A stretch of 64,000 bases of DNA from Membranipora membranacea (lineage: Eukaryota; Bryozoa; Gymnolaemata; Cheilostomatida; Membraniporidae): NCBI GenBank assembly GCA_914767715.1, contig OU612075.1, positions 17,732,001 to 17,796,000 of the forward strand. The letters are read 5' to 3'. Below the pieces are notes generated by a model that saw only the letters and a program-made list of their open reading frames with translations, had not been told where the DNA came from and did not search any database. Within the stretch, counting starts at the first letter, position 1; each line of letters begins with the position of its first letter. Shown here piece after piece: positions 1 through 10,372 of the stretch. The position numbers and the translations under genes are program-made.

Positions 1-1240
1 TATAGCCGAATTCACAGCTAGCCTTACATTTACTCGCCTTTGTAACATTATAAACTCCCACCTAAGTTTACATAAACTGTTTTTAGCTTAAATTAAGTAA
101 ACCCATAGTTGATACTCAAAAAATAATACCTGTGATGGTTAGGATTCAAGGATGTACAGGAAATCTTAATCGATTAATGGAAACCTTCCACAAAATACCA
201 AATAAACTTAACCTGAGAAAATTTAAATTTTATATGCCATCATTATCAGATTACTGCAAAGTCAAGTAGATTACAGATACAATATGTATACCAGCGTCAT
301 TTTTCGACAGGATATCTCCAGCCTAACTAATTGTAGTGAAGCAGGAACAGCCTCAGATGCTAACTACAGCTATAATTAACTAACGTCTTGTAAGGATTAG
401 CTGTCCCTCTGAGCAATACTGGACAAAAACATTCATAGTTACCAATCTAGACCAATGAGGAATTCAATTATTGGCGCTAAGGAAAGTTGTAGAGGTCCCT
501 TTAGTCTAAGGCACTATGTCACGTTGGCAGAGAAGGTGCTAAAATATTTATTAACAAACTGCAGGGAATATTGATTTAGGAAAAAATTGATTGAGTGGAC
601 TTAATCGAGCAAAGAGAGAGCAGAGCAGAGAGCAGAATTGTTGATAATCAGAGATTGCTACAGAGTCAAATATTAGGCCTCTTTAGTATAATCTTATTCA
701 CCTGGTTGTTTGGCTTGTCTGTTGTGACTCCTTTGCGGCCCGGTGCGTGTGACGGGTGCCTGAAGCCTGTGATTCTGATTCTGTCTGTTCCTTCTTCTAC
801 CCAGTGAAGCTGAACTTTGGTAACCGATTCGCCTAAATTGCACATAAAATGAACCCTAATTAGTGAAACTTTATAATATGGTACAATATGTTGAGCTACA
901 TTTTTTGTGTATCGTATATATTATGAAGGATCTGAAGAAAATAAGATGTTGTCAGTTAGTGGCATTACATTATCAAACACTCAAATTGAGTGCCTGATAA
1001 TTTAATGCCACTAACTCCCAATGCAGCCGTCTGAGCGCTCAGACTAGAGGGTTGCATGTTATAGCGAAATGCCATTTTATGAGTGGTTATCTACCTGCAG
1101 ACATCGTTATAAAGACAATATTTTGGGGGAAAATTGACCCTGTAGAATGCAAGGCCACAATGTCTCAATGTCTCAATATGGTCAGACGTCTGGAAAGATG
1201 CATTAAGTAGCTGCCATCCAATTTAATCAGTAGCGACCGA
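1..1240. other. non-coding stretch with repeat relics
   Basis: No convincing exon is seen. Bases 1-120 carry a degenerate copy of a dispersed repeat built on CTAGCTAACATTA-like words, also found at about 1,925-2,050, 12,870-13,020, 30,430-30,520 and 58,970-59,150. A strong hairpin lies at 955-1,015 and is listed separately. The rest is AT-rich and unremarkable. Confidence 0.5.
955..1015. repeat. 61-nt hairpin with 29-nt arms
   Basis: Arms 955-983 and 987-1,015 are reverse complements with only a few mismatches, separated by a three-base loop. It begins GTTAGTGGCATTA and ends TAATGCCACTAAC. It may be a tiny fold-back MITE; a hairpin RNA precursor is possible from the shape alone. No target-site duplication is clear. 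Confidence 0.6.
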
Positions 1241-1244
1241 CCCG

Positions 1245-1314
1245 CCTTTATACAGTCAGTCCCTTTATACAGTCAGTCCCTTTATACAGTCAGTCCCTTT
1301 ATACAGTCAGTCCC
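1245..1314. repeat. 17-bp tandem repeat, about 4 copies
   Basis: The unit CCTTTATACAGTCAGTC is repeated four times almost perfectly. It lies just downstream of, and slightly overlaps, the predicted stop codon of the minus-strand small-peptide gene, so it would form part of that gene's 3' UTR. Confidence 0.9.
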
Positions 1315-3173
1315 TTGGATGTTTTGTGTAATCAAAAAGGGAAGTACTAGAAAAATGTCAGAAAAGAGGATAAATGACAATAAATTGCTGGGTAATCATT
1401 TCTTGTCTTACATTTTATTTATAGTACAAGACGAAATATTTTGACAAACAAAAATGAAATGTTACCTGAAGAGTGGCCTTAGGTTGCGGGCTTGTGATTG
1501 GAAATGCCAGTTTGGTGATTGACCACGCCAAGATCTTGCATCATGTCTGAAATAAAGAATAGTCTACACATGGAATTTGTTGAGTTCAATGTCCGATTGC
1601 TCTACTAGGTGATAGGGGGAGGCTGATACACCAATATGTAATTTATAATGAAGGTAGTTTAAAGGTGGAAATAAAGGAGCTACATATGGAATTTGTTGAG
1701 TTCAATGTCCGATTGCTCTACTAGGTGATAGGGGAGGGTGTTGCCAATATGTAATATATAATGAAGATAGTTTCCGGTATATCAAATTAAAGACACAGAA
1801 AAACCAATAATAGCACTTCTTTATTCTCTGTTTTGACTGGACTACGATAATTTGGAGTAAAACTACAAGAGCTCACTACCCTAGAGGAGTAAAGTATTCG
1901 CAGGAGGAGAATTTCTCTGTCTTACACATGCTTATTTGCTAATTTGAAGCTAGCTAACATTACTCACCCTCTTAACTAAAATTACCTCCCACCTTAGCTA
2001 ATCATATTTAGAGCTGGCTCACATTAAGTCTCGCTGATATTTACTCATCTAGGGAATGATGTTTTACATTCTATGACCATCAAACAGGTTCGAGGATCTA
2101 TCACCCTGACTGGTCTATTTTCGGGGAAGGCAAAAGATAAACTTTTAGCGGTGTAGGACCTCATTTGAAAGACTTGTTTGAAAAGATGAAAATTTCGAGT
2201 GGGAATTTGTATGTGTGAATAAATAGGTGCTCGCTCGAGAAACTTTTGCATTCAAATACCAAGTATAGCGTTTTAAGCACCACCCACATCAAAGTTAGGT
2301 TTATGATGTTTTAGAGCAGAATCAAAATTAGCTGCAAAAAAAATCATTGGTATTTGGAACTTAGTTATCCTACAAAAGAATTTATCTATACAAGAACTTG
2401 GTGGTCCATTTGTCAATTGATGAACAAGCAGTTTGCTTTGGCCTCATCTATGTAGCATGCATTAATAAGCCTGTTTGTATATAGCGTGTTGGGTTTTTTT
2501 TCTCACGATTGGCAGTTGATTATAAAATTTCTGCATTCTCGTTGTACATTATCCATCAGTTAAGCATGCCACCACCCACCCACCCACCGATTCAAATCAT
2601 GAAATTAAATTCAATTGTCTTATTAACTAATTCAATAAAAAAATAAATAAATCATAATTATGTAGTGATATACAGCATCCTTCACTTTAGTACAAATTGG
2701 TGAAATATGCTGCCCTAAATGCAAATTTCAAATTTGGCTGTAAGTCAGCCTTTCAGTCAGCGTTGACAGACTATGTTTTGTAGTGAACCATAAACGATCA
2801 AGTGTCATACCACTGTTTTACAGTGCTGTGGTCCTGTCCAGAAGATGTTAGGAATTTGAGAGAAGTGAGAATTAAACAGGAAGCGAAGTGGCATGTATTT
2901 GATACTCGCAAAAAGAAACCAACATAGGGATGAGCATACAACTTTTTCCTAATGTAGAAATACTGTGTTCTTGCATTTGCATAACATACGCCACCTAGTG
3001 TCCTACATTTACTTTAAATGAATTTAAATAGATGATGAGATAATAATACATTAAATACAACTTCTAACTGAGAAGGCTTACCCTGGTGAACGGTTTTGTC
3101 TCCAGCGGGCAGCATCCACCTGTAAACACCCTATCAGGGAAACCACAAACACTATCAGACAAACTCCCCTCAT
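1307..3173 (-). CDS. predicted small secreted Arg/Trp-rich peptide (3 exons)
   Basis: Exons on the minus strand are 3173-3082, 1546-1466 and 1346-1307, total 213 nt, giving 70 residues. Both introns have GT-AG borders and the phases match (2 then 2). The first 22 or so residues form a clear signal peptide, with a hydrophobic core LIVFVVSLIGCL followed by VDA as a likely cleavage site. The predicted mature part of about 48 residues has no cysteine, about nine arginines, three tryptophans, and WRQNR and SWRGQ motifs. A TATATAA box sits about 56 bp upstream of the ATG, supporting a real transcription start. An ATTAAA lies about 85 bp downstream of the stop. No family is recognised; it could be a peptide hormone precursor, a cationic defence peptide, or a chance ORF join. 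Exons 2 and 3 are less certain than exon 1, and extra exons in the 1.5 kb intron cannot be excluded. Confidence 0.45.
1566..1772. repeat. direct duplication of a ~95-bp unit, ~115-bp spacing
   Basis: The stretch beginning ACATGGAATTTGTTGAGTTC at about 1,567 recurs at about 1,682 (starting ACATATGG) with the same downstream text through TGATAGGGG and an AATATGTAAT block. The copies are roughly 90% identical. It lies in intron 1 of the predicted small-peptide gene. Confidence 0.8.
1925..2050. repeat. degenerate dispersed repeat (TAGCTAACATTACTCACC type)
   Basis: Short degenerate words such as GCTAGCTAACATTACTCACC, CCTCCCACCTTAGCTAAT and CTCACATTAAG recur at roughly 20-40 bp intervals. The same vocabulary is seen at 1-120, 12,870-13,020 and 58,970-59,150, and inverted at 30,430-30,520. 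This looks like an old interspersed, internally repetitive element. Confidence 0.5.
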
Positions 3174-3228
3174 GATGTCCAGCGTCTATTTACAGATGAC
3201 ACTAAGCCCATCCACAAGATGAGGTGCT

Positions 3229-3235
3229 TATATAT
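3229..3235 (-). promoter_or_regulatory. TATA box of the small-peptide gene
   Basis: Read on the minus strand this is TATATAA in the context GGGATATATAAGCACC, about 56 bp before the predicted start codon. The distance leaves room for a 25-30 nt 5' UTR, as expected for a TATA-driven promoter. Confidence 0.5.
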
Positions 3236-3239
3236 CCCA

Positions 3240-5660
3240 CCCATGTCAGTAATAATAACACACTGCCTGGGGCCAGGGTTTGATTAAAGGTGCAAAACAA
3301 CTAGGTAGAGACTGTACTGTACTGGCACGCGATTCGGTATGTCACACAATCACTCAGGCTGTGTTGCATAATTGAAAGGGAAACTCAGCCATTTCCTATG
3401 GTTTCATCTTTGTGCCATAAGGGAAATTGAGATCATGAATGATGAAATATTTTCTTTGGCTGCTTTTTTGCACAATTATCTCGGTCAACATCAGGGACAA
3501 AGAAAAGGTTATACAAACAGAGTCGAGGTGATGGACATTCTTCCTCTGAATCACATTAATTACAGATATTAAACTAGTCATCAGTGGCTCGAAACGAGCT
3601 GAGCTTATTGCCAAATATTCAGAATAATAGAGTAAAATTTTATTTTAAACAAGGGTAGCCCAGCAAAAAATAACAATCATCAGCCAATATATGTCGGCGT
3701 ATTTTTGGGCTATTTTCAGAAAAGTGGTTGGTCATTGACAGTTGAAAATGTTATGACCCAAACCGAGACCAAAGAAAACCTGGAGAATGACAGCTCTTGA
3801 TCAGTTTCAGACTTGTGGCATCAACTCCTGGAGTGAAGCTGCAGAGATGGCCAAAGATCGGTTGAGATGGAGGGAGCAGGAGATGAATTTACCGGCGCAA
3901 TATTCCTGAAGGAATCGTGCAACCTAAGTGAAGTAAGTGAAGTGAAACAGAGAGTTATAACGACCTCAGACCTAGACTGCCCTTTGACTGATACTGGGCC
4001 ATGTTGGTGTATAGGTTCAGATGGCCTAGACGCAATGTAACATTCAATTTACTTGCAGCCAACTCGGAGATCACTGGGGTCCTACCTACCAGTGATCTAG
4101 AATAATTTACTCACTTTTCCAGTTTGAGTTACGATAATGGATTACATGGTAGTTTTGTAAATTTTTTCTTCAACAAAACACATGTTTTCAGGTGAAATTA
4201 TGTGTCCCGATTGTGTGACACATTTGAAGTGTTTTGGCAGTTTAGAAACTTTAATATGTAATATTATGCCATAGACATCCTGTTACATTACTAAGGATTA
4301 TGGACTGAAGTTTCCGCCTCAACACATTTAAATAGTCAATTTGATGAAAAAACTAGGACAGTTATTAACTTTGGGCTTTGGATTGGGCATGTGTGGTTGT
4401 GTGGCTGGATCTGAAGCTCAAAGTGTGAGTAAAATCTCCTCATATTAAAAAAAAACATTTGTAATTTTACCAAGCATCTGTTTGAATAAGGCATCATAAT
4501 CAGACTCTTTTTAAACAATAAAAAAAAACTAACATAATAAGTTTTCATCAAAGGCTACAACTGTAACTCCCCGTTCTCTCCTCAACAGGTTCAGGTAAAT
4601 TAACTCTGCCAAAAGTGCAGAGTGCATGTTCTTGAACTACCACTCAACCCAAGCCCAAAAAGTTGAGAAATGCCTGTAGTTCCAAGTCTTGAAGACCCAG
4701 AGGCGCCTTGTTGAACAACCTCGGAGAGGGGAACAATCTCTGATTAAATATTGAAAAAAAGAATTTTTCCTTAGCTTGTTTTTCAGAAGAATAGCCTATT
4801 TGTATATAAACTTGATCTCACTTCATAAACATGGTATATTCAACAATTTCATTTACTTCTGACAAAACTCACATGGATTTGCTCAACATTGACAACATAA
4901 AACATCAGTCAGCTGGTAGAAAAGAAAAACAATTTTTCAGGCAGCGCGCTACTGTTTATTTCCTCTCTAGTGTGAATAATGTTAGAAAACACCCATTTGG
5001 AGACTTTCTGGTTTTATATTATTTCTCAGAGGTTAATACATGTATATCCTCTGTGGTATAGGGAAATTTAGAGACAGACTTTAATCTAATGCGTCATAAG
5101 CTTTCAAGGCTAAAAAATAATATTCCTTATGCAAGTATCACTACAAAATTTATAGAGGTGTAGCTATGATCCCAACTTGTCTGGTGTGTATAGGTGCATA
5201 GGTGGTGTGGTAAAAATGAATAAATTATAATCATAGTAAATATAATCATAATCATAATGGTACGTCCTTCAATGATTAATAAAGTAGAATTGTGTGTTTC
5301 AGAATCAACTTGCGCAATGACTGCACAAGATCACACTGCACTCTTTCAGTTTTTGCTTCTGCCTGGAGCTAATATTGTAATTTTTAGATGATAATTTCTA
5401 CTGCCTAGATGAAATTGGATTTTGGATTTGCTTGGCTCATATTGCTCCCATAGCAAAATTATAAATATATTTGGAAATTTGACACTCAGAGCTTTCCAAT
5501 GATGCTATTTTCAAGTCAATCCGATCATGTTTGAAAAAATCTTTTGTAGTGCCGAGTTGATGGAGAGAAAGTACTGGAACATCCCACGATCATTTAGGTG
5601 CCCAATTTTGACAAGCCTATATATATTGTCAGCCAAGCTTTATCCAGAAAGGCTTGCGAA
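3240..5660. other. intergenic, no gene seen
   Basis: Apart from the LINE relic at 3,762-3,908, I see no exon-like reading frame with a plausible signal peptide, domain or splice borders. The sequence is AT-rich with short simple repeats. Confidence 0.45.
3762..3908 (+). pseudogene. LINE relic (reverse-transcriptase C-terminal end)
   Basis: The plus-strand frame here reads KPRPKKTWRM, then a segment with W-x-E-A, M-A-K-D-R and RWRE, then a stop. This pattern (basic K/R-P-x-x-TWR, then W..A...A.DR..WR) is typical of the extreme C-terminus of several non-LTR retrotransposon proteins. Nothing upstream remains in frame, so it is a short dead fragment. Confidence 0.5.
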
Positions 5661-5672
5661 CTACCTCCCCAA

Positions 5673-6263
5673 GGGCTCCTGAGACTGACATGCCTTACTT
5701 TTCCAATGTCCAGTAAAAACCACCCAGGGGGGGGGGGGTCTTTCAATTAGAAACAGCCGCAATCTGATCGCCCACTCAGTGAGTAAGCGATACCTACTAG
5801 GGCTCTCGCTTTCAGATCGCTCACTCGATGATGGAACTATATACATTCTGAGAGATGCGATTTGGGAGCGATTTTGTCTAATTAAAAGATCAAGTGAGTG
5901 ATAATTTTGAGATGTGATGGATGGATGGATTTATTACTATCATAGACAAAAATTTGTCACGAAATACGTTGTTAATACTGACAAGAAAGAAAAACATGGA
6001 AAAAATCAGATCTCTGTTGTATAAAAAGTTTTTAGAATAGTATATTATTAAGTGTATGTATGAGATGTCTTAAAAAGCTGTCTCTACCCCATGTACCCCG
6101 ATATTTAACGGTGCGGTAGCGACCTGAGGGGCATTTAGTTAGAAAGTCATTGATAATGATAATGATAACTTGCTTTAGGAATGTATCGCTCTTTCTAATT
6201 GAAAGACCCCCCTGGGTGGTGATACTTGACAGTGTAAAGTAAAGGCATATAAGACCCAGGGGC
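5673..6263. mobile_element. ~590-bp non-autonomous element with ~70-bp inverted repeats
   Basis: The left end (GGCTCCTGAGACTGACATGCC, then CCACCCAGGGGGG and TCTTTCAATTAG) is the imperfect reverse complement of the right end (CTAATTGAAAGACCCCCC, GGGTGGTGATACTTGACAGT, then GACCCAGGGGCC). The outer 45 bp belong to the family also seen at about 6,380 and 14,661. A GATG microsatellite lies inside. No protein is encoded. No clear target-site duplication was found. Confidence 0.65.
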
Positions 6264-6379
6264 CGACGCTCCCCCATCACCCGTGACCCTTATCGGTTGT
6301 TTCTGTTCATCTCAAACCATATGATAAGGGGAATTCTTGTTTGTATACCTGAATCGAGACAATAGCAGTGAGAGTAATC

Positions 6380-6470
6380 ATGGGCCCCTGGGACTTACAT
6401 GTCTCTACTTTGCCAATGCCCAATGTCCAGTACCGGACATTGGCAAGGTACTTACATAACTTACATCAAA
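6380..6470. mobile_element. MITE copy (ATGGGCCCCTGGGACTTAC family)
   Basis: It starts ATGGGCCCCTGGGACTTACA, continues with CTCTACTTTGCCAATG, and carries a facing arm GACATTGGCAAGGTACTTAC whose outer end is degraded. The missing terminus GTAAGTCCCAGGGGCCCAT occurs at 9,909-9,927, just beyond the LINE block. The LINE remnants may therefore have landed inside this element, or two partial copies flank them by chance. Confidence 0.55.
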
Positions 6471-6657
6471 GACGACATCACGCTAGACCGCCTAGGGGGG
6501 CGTAAGGGGAATTCCTCAGTTTTTGGACATAACTACATAAGGTTTGGACATTGTTCCAGAATACCATCCCATGGGTAGGGCATTTGGGTTCATAGCGGGT
6601 ACCAGTACCCACCCAGTAGGGCATCAGTAGGATTGTCCTCTGATTGTCCTTAGATTT

Positions 6658-7815
6658 TCATATCCCGTATTGTCTGGGCAGAAAACTGTTATGAGAACAG
6701 TTCCCTGTGGCAGCGATAGAGCGTGGCTCATTCCGTGTTTGTGATCTTGTCGAGACTGTAGTATGGGGCTGGTTTATTATTTCATCGTAGGATGAGCAGA
6801 GTGCAGGGTGGGCCTCCTCTCTTGACAGTACCTTATTTAGGAGCTTTACCCTGGAGTTCTTCCGCCGAATAACTAGCTGTTCCAGCTGCAATTTATCCTC
6901 AAATTCCGTAACACCCCTCCTCCCCTTCAATCCACAGATCATTCTCACACCTTGGTTTTGCACAATCTCGAGTGCCTCGATCTCCCTCTTTGTGGAAGGA
7001 TCCCAGGCACAGGAAGCATATTCCAGATGAGGAAGGCAGAGAGACTTGTATGCAATCAGTCTGGCTCTCTCCGGTACCCAGTAGAGAGCTCGTCTGATCA
7101 TCCCAATCTGCTTTCTGGCGCTGCAGATTTTGTCGGCTATGTGGTCAGTGAACTTTAGGTCTGACTGCAGTATCACTCCCAAGTATTTGCAGTGATCTGT
7201 GTGCTCCAGCACTATATTGTCCATAGTGTGCTCTGGGACTGTTCTCTGAGGATGGAAGGCAATAATCTTACACTTCTTAGCATTAAAACTCATCCCCCAG
7301 GTTTTAGCCCAGGTGTTCAGTGACTCCAAGTTGGCTTGAAATCTCTCCTCATCATTTGTGTTGTCTACATTTTGGTACATCAGGGTATCATCAGCAAATA
7401 GGCCAGCAGAGCAATCAACATGACTGGGGAGATCGTTGATATACACCAAAAACAACACTGAACCCAACACCGAGCCCTGTGGGACTCCGTATGTCACTGG
7501 AAGGGATTCAGATTTAGCTCCATCCAGCACCACTGTCTGCGATTGGTTACATAGGAAACCATGTATCCAGTCCAGCAGGTAGCTTTCCATACCAGGTATG
7601 TCCGTCAGTTTTTGCATTAGCAATGCATGTGGTACGCGGTCAAAGGCCTTTGACAGGTCCAAGACTGCTGCGTGCACACTGGACTTCTTGTCGGTTGCTC
7701 CTATGATCTCATGCAAAGTGGCGCATATCTGAGTTTCACATGAGAGCCCTTTCCTGAAACCATGTTGTCTATTGTGAAGCAAACTGTCAATCTTCTCCAG
7801 AAGGTTTCTCAGCAC
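6658..7815 (-). pseudogene. LINE reverse transcriptase fragment
   Basis: This 385-residue open frame spans RT fingers-palm-thumb. Visible motifs are QHGFRKGLSCETQ near residue 18, LDLSKAFDRVPHA near 53, YGVPQGSVLG near 108, the catalytic FADDT near 140 and KYLGV near 210. It is continuous upstream, after frameshifts, with the SGKAPGPDG motif. The normal C-terminal end (NSFFPR-type) appears as NSFLPR followed by decay. It is a retrotransposon gene, not a host gene, and cannot make a complete protein because endonuclease and RT are out of frame. Confidence 0.85.
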
Positions 7816-8673
7816 AATATGTTCAAGCAGTTTACAGGGTATGCTTGTGATAGAGATTGTTCGGTAATTGTTGGCGTTCTATTTGTTCCCGTTTTTATGA
7901 ATGGGCGTCACATTAGCAGTTTGCCAAATGTTAGAGATTTGTTGAAGATCAGGGACAAGCAACCTGCAGTCTGCTCAGTGTCTAGAGTGAGGTCTTCGTT
8001 TTTCAAGCCATCAGGGCCTGGAGCTTTTCCAGACTTCAGGCTATTCAGAAGTTTAATCACACCGTATACTTCTATCTCTCCGCAGTTGGGTTTGTGTGAT
8101 GCAGGATCCTGGCGGTGGAGGGCATGTGTCTTATTGAACTGGTTGTGAAAGTGAGTGTTTAAGATTGTGGAGCATACTGCAGGGTCATCAGTGATGTCAC
8201 CATCTGTATTGAGCAGTGAGATATGCTGTTTTGGTCTCTGTCCTCTCAGATGTCTGTAGAAGGGTAATTGCTGTTTCCCTCTCTTTTGCTCTCCACATAG
8301 GTTTGCTTTGCTTCGTTAAAGTGCTTTTTGGCTTCTCTCCTCTTGCTCTTGTAAAGCGCCTCACTGGTATAGTATCACTCTTATTTTCCTTCCATTTGTT
8401 GTAAAGTTGTCTCTCCTTCGCAACCAGCTTGCGGCATTTCTTGTCAAACCAGACTGGTTCTTCATGCGGCTTAGAGCTCACAACCGTGGTGGGTACACAA
8501 TTGTTGATGGACTTTTTAATTCCTAGTGAAAAGTGATTCCACATTTCATCAACGTCGTCGATGTTTGCCAGGTCATGTTTCAATCTCCAGATCTCATCAC
8601 TGAATTGTCTAAATCAACTTTATGGTACTGTTTGACTGTGTGTAGTGGTTTCTTCCTCACTTGCATTTTGGCA

Positions 8674-9440
8674 TCTATGTATGTATGTATATTGTATTGT
8701 TATCAGTGCTTGATAAAATTCATTGTTGTTTTGCTCTGTGATGCCAAAAAAATATTAAATAAATTATAAATAAAAAATATAAAAAGCATCTATAAAACGT
8801 CTAACTTATAAGATGGAATTAAGCAGCCGGCACACTTTGTTCGGAAACAGTTTTTACGAATGTTTACTCGCTGCTTGGGAATACAGAATCTACCAGAGTG
8901 CAGTCTCACTAGCTCGATTGGTGGATCGAGGCTAGTATAGGTACGCAGACATTTACTTTTAAAACGTTCCTGGTACAGCTCATCGAGGCTCTTACATTTG
9001 AGCTTTTTATTACTGAGTCTGTAGGCTGATTTTATGACATGGTTCAGCTCATTGCGGTTTTCGACTGACATATGGCCGTGGATAATACTGAGGTGAAAGG
9101 CAAGCACACTTTCTATAAATGACTCATAGGCTAGCCGAATAGTGCTGTCCTTGACTTTCATTGATGATAAATGCTTCATTATATAGAGACGCTTGCTTGC
9201 CCTCTCCACAGTTAGAGCAGTATTCTCTGTAAAGTCAAGTTTGGGTGTTAGGATTGTCCCGAGATATTTGTACTTGACTACTCGCTCGATTACGCTTTGG
9301 TGAATAGTGACTGGGTCTGGAGTTGGGTTGTGACGCTGATTTGTAAATAGGAGCTCTTTGGTCTTATTGGAGTTTATGGTAAGGTGGCTATCGTCACACC
9401 ATTTAGCTATTCTGTCAACTTCCAATTGTAGTTGGGAGTT
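8674..9440 (-). mobile_element. second, 5'-truncated LINE nested in the first
   Basis: The frame 9,425-8,790 (211 residues) starts at the RT thumb (WCDDSHLTINSNKTKELLF, then VKYKYLGTIL), runs through a connection region and ends with a Cys-containing tail (C-x2-C, TKCAGC). The 3' UTR ends in an ATGT-type microsatellite at 8,674-8,690, the usual LINE tail. Immediately beyond both edges the sequence returns to the first LINE: endonuclease GLSDHC on one side, the post-endonuclease linker on the other. It therefore inserted later than the host LINE. Confidence 0.75.
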
Positions 9441-9908
9441 GTCTCCTCGGTTCCGATAATTGCCTGGATGACGCAGTGGTCACTAAGTCCAGGGTATATG
9501 AATTCTACAATCTACATCATGCACCACCTGAGAATCGTTGGTGCAGAGTAGGTCCAGAGTGTTTCCCTGTATGTGAGTTGGTTCCATAACCAGTTGGGAC
9601 ATGTCAAACTGGTTGAGAAGGGCGATGAAACTCTGTTTTAGTCTATGTTCTTGTGCGTGAGGTTTGACAGTTCCATTCTGCCAGTTGATACCTGGTAGGT
9701 TCATGTCACCCACCAACACTATGTGGTCTGTAGGATATTTTGCGCATATCTCTTCTAGGGGATCAAAACATCTGTTGTGTTGAGGTCTGTAGAGGTAGCA
9801 GCCAATGATAATTTTCTTCTTCACACGGATAAAGATGAGTTCAATTTCCTCCGGATTGTTGAATGCTATCTCGGTAGTTGGGAGTTTCTGGTCAACTGAA
9901 GTGGGTAA

Positions 9909-9927
9909 GTCCCAGGGGCCCATAAGA
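9909..9927. repeat. isolated MITE terminus
   Basis: The stretch GTAAGTCCCAGGGGCCCAT is the exact reverse complement of the terminus at about 6,380. It abuts the broken 5' edge of the LINE, which is why a spurious start codon appears to precede the endonuclease frame. Confidence 0.6.
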
Positions 9928-10372
9928 GTAATGTACTAAACTTAAGGATTAGTTTAGGTCACATCATCGATTGGTTTGAGCAATGAACTAGTTTATTGGT
10001 TTAAGCAAGGAGAAACTCCTAGTCCTTGGTGTCAGCAGGGAGTTTCAAACTCCTTGGTGTCAGCAATGAACATATTTATATTTTGGTCTGCTGTGCACTG
10101 ACATCAAGAGCCGGCTTTAGATTGATTAGTTTTCAAGGTTTGATTTCTCATTGTCAATTCAAGGATGGTTGAAGATCAAGGGGCGTGACATATGCTCCAA
10201 TGACTAATACCAGGTTTAATTCTGTACCAAAAGCCAATTAAAAGCTCTGCAACAGACTACCATTTTTAATACCCAATCATAGCACCCATCACAATAGAAG
10301 TTTGGTTCAACAAATATGCTATATTATTAAAAGCAAGTTTCAGTACAGGAAAAAGTTGAGACTGACTTAAAA

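Larger units (their letters stand above)
6655..9908 (-). mobile_element. decayed, 5'-truncated LINE (CR1/jockey-like) split by a nested LINE
   Basis: Reading the minus strand gives the later part of an APE-type endonuclease (9,908-9,425; VGDMNLPGINW, LDLLCT and, one base out of frame, GLSDHC). After the nested insertion at about 8,674-9,440 it continues with a linker and the reverse transcriptase. RT motifs visible are SGKAPGPDG (about 8,010), HGFRKG, LDLSKAFD, GVPQGSVLG and FADDT. The longest intact frame is 7,815-6,658 (385 residues). Several frameshifts and stops separate the pieces. The first half of the endonuclease is missing. The element is dead but preserves much of a typical domain order. 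Confidence 0.85.

Noticed and set aside
2045-2251. A 68-codon minus-strand frame
   Set aside because: No recognised domain, signal peptide or splice context. It lies in the long intron of the predicted small-peptide gene, and joining it there breaks phase.
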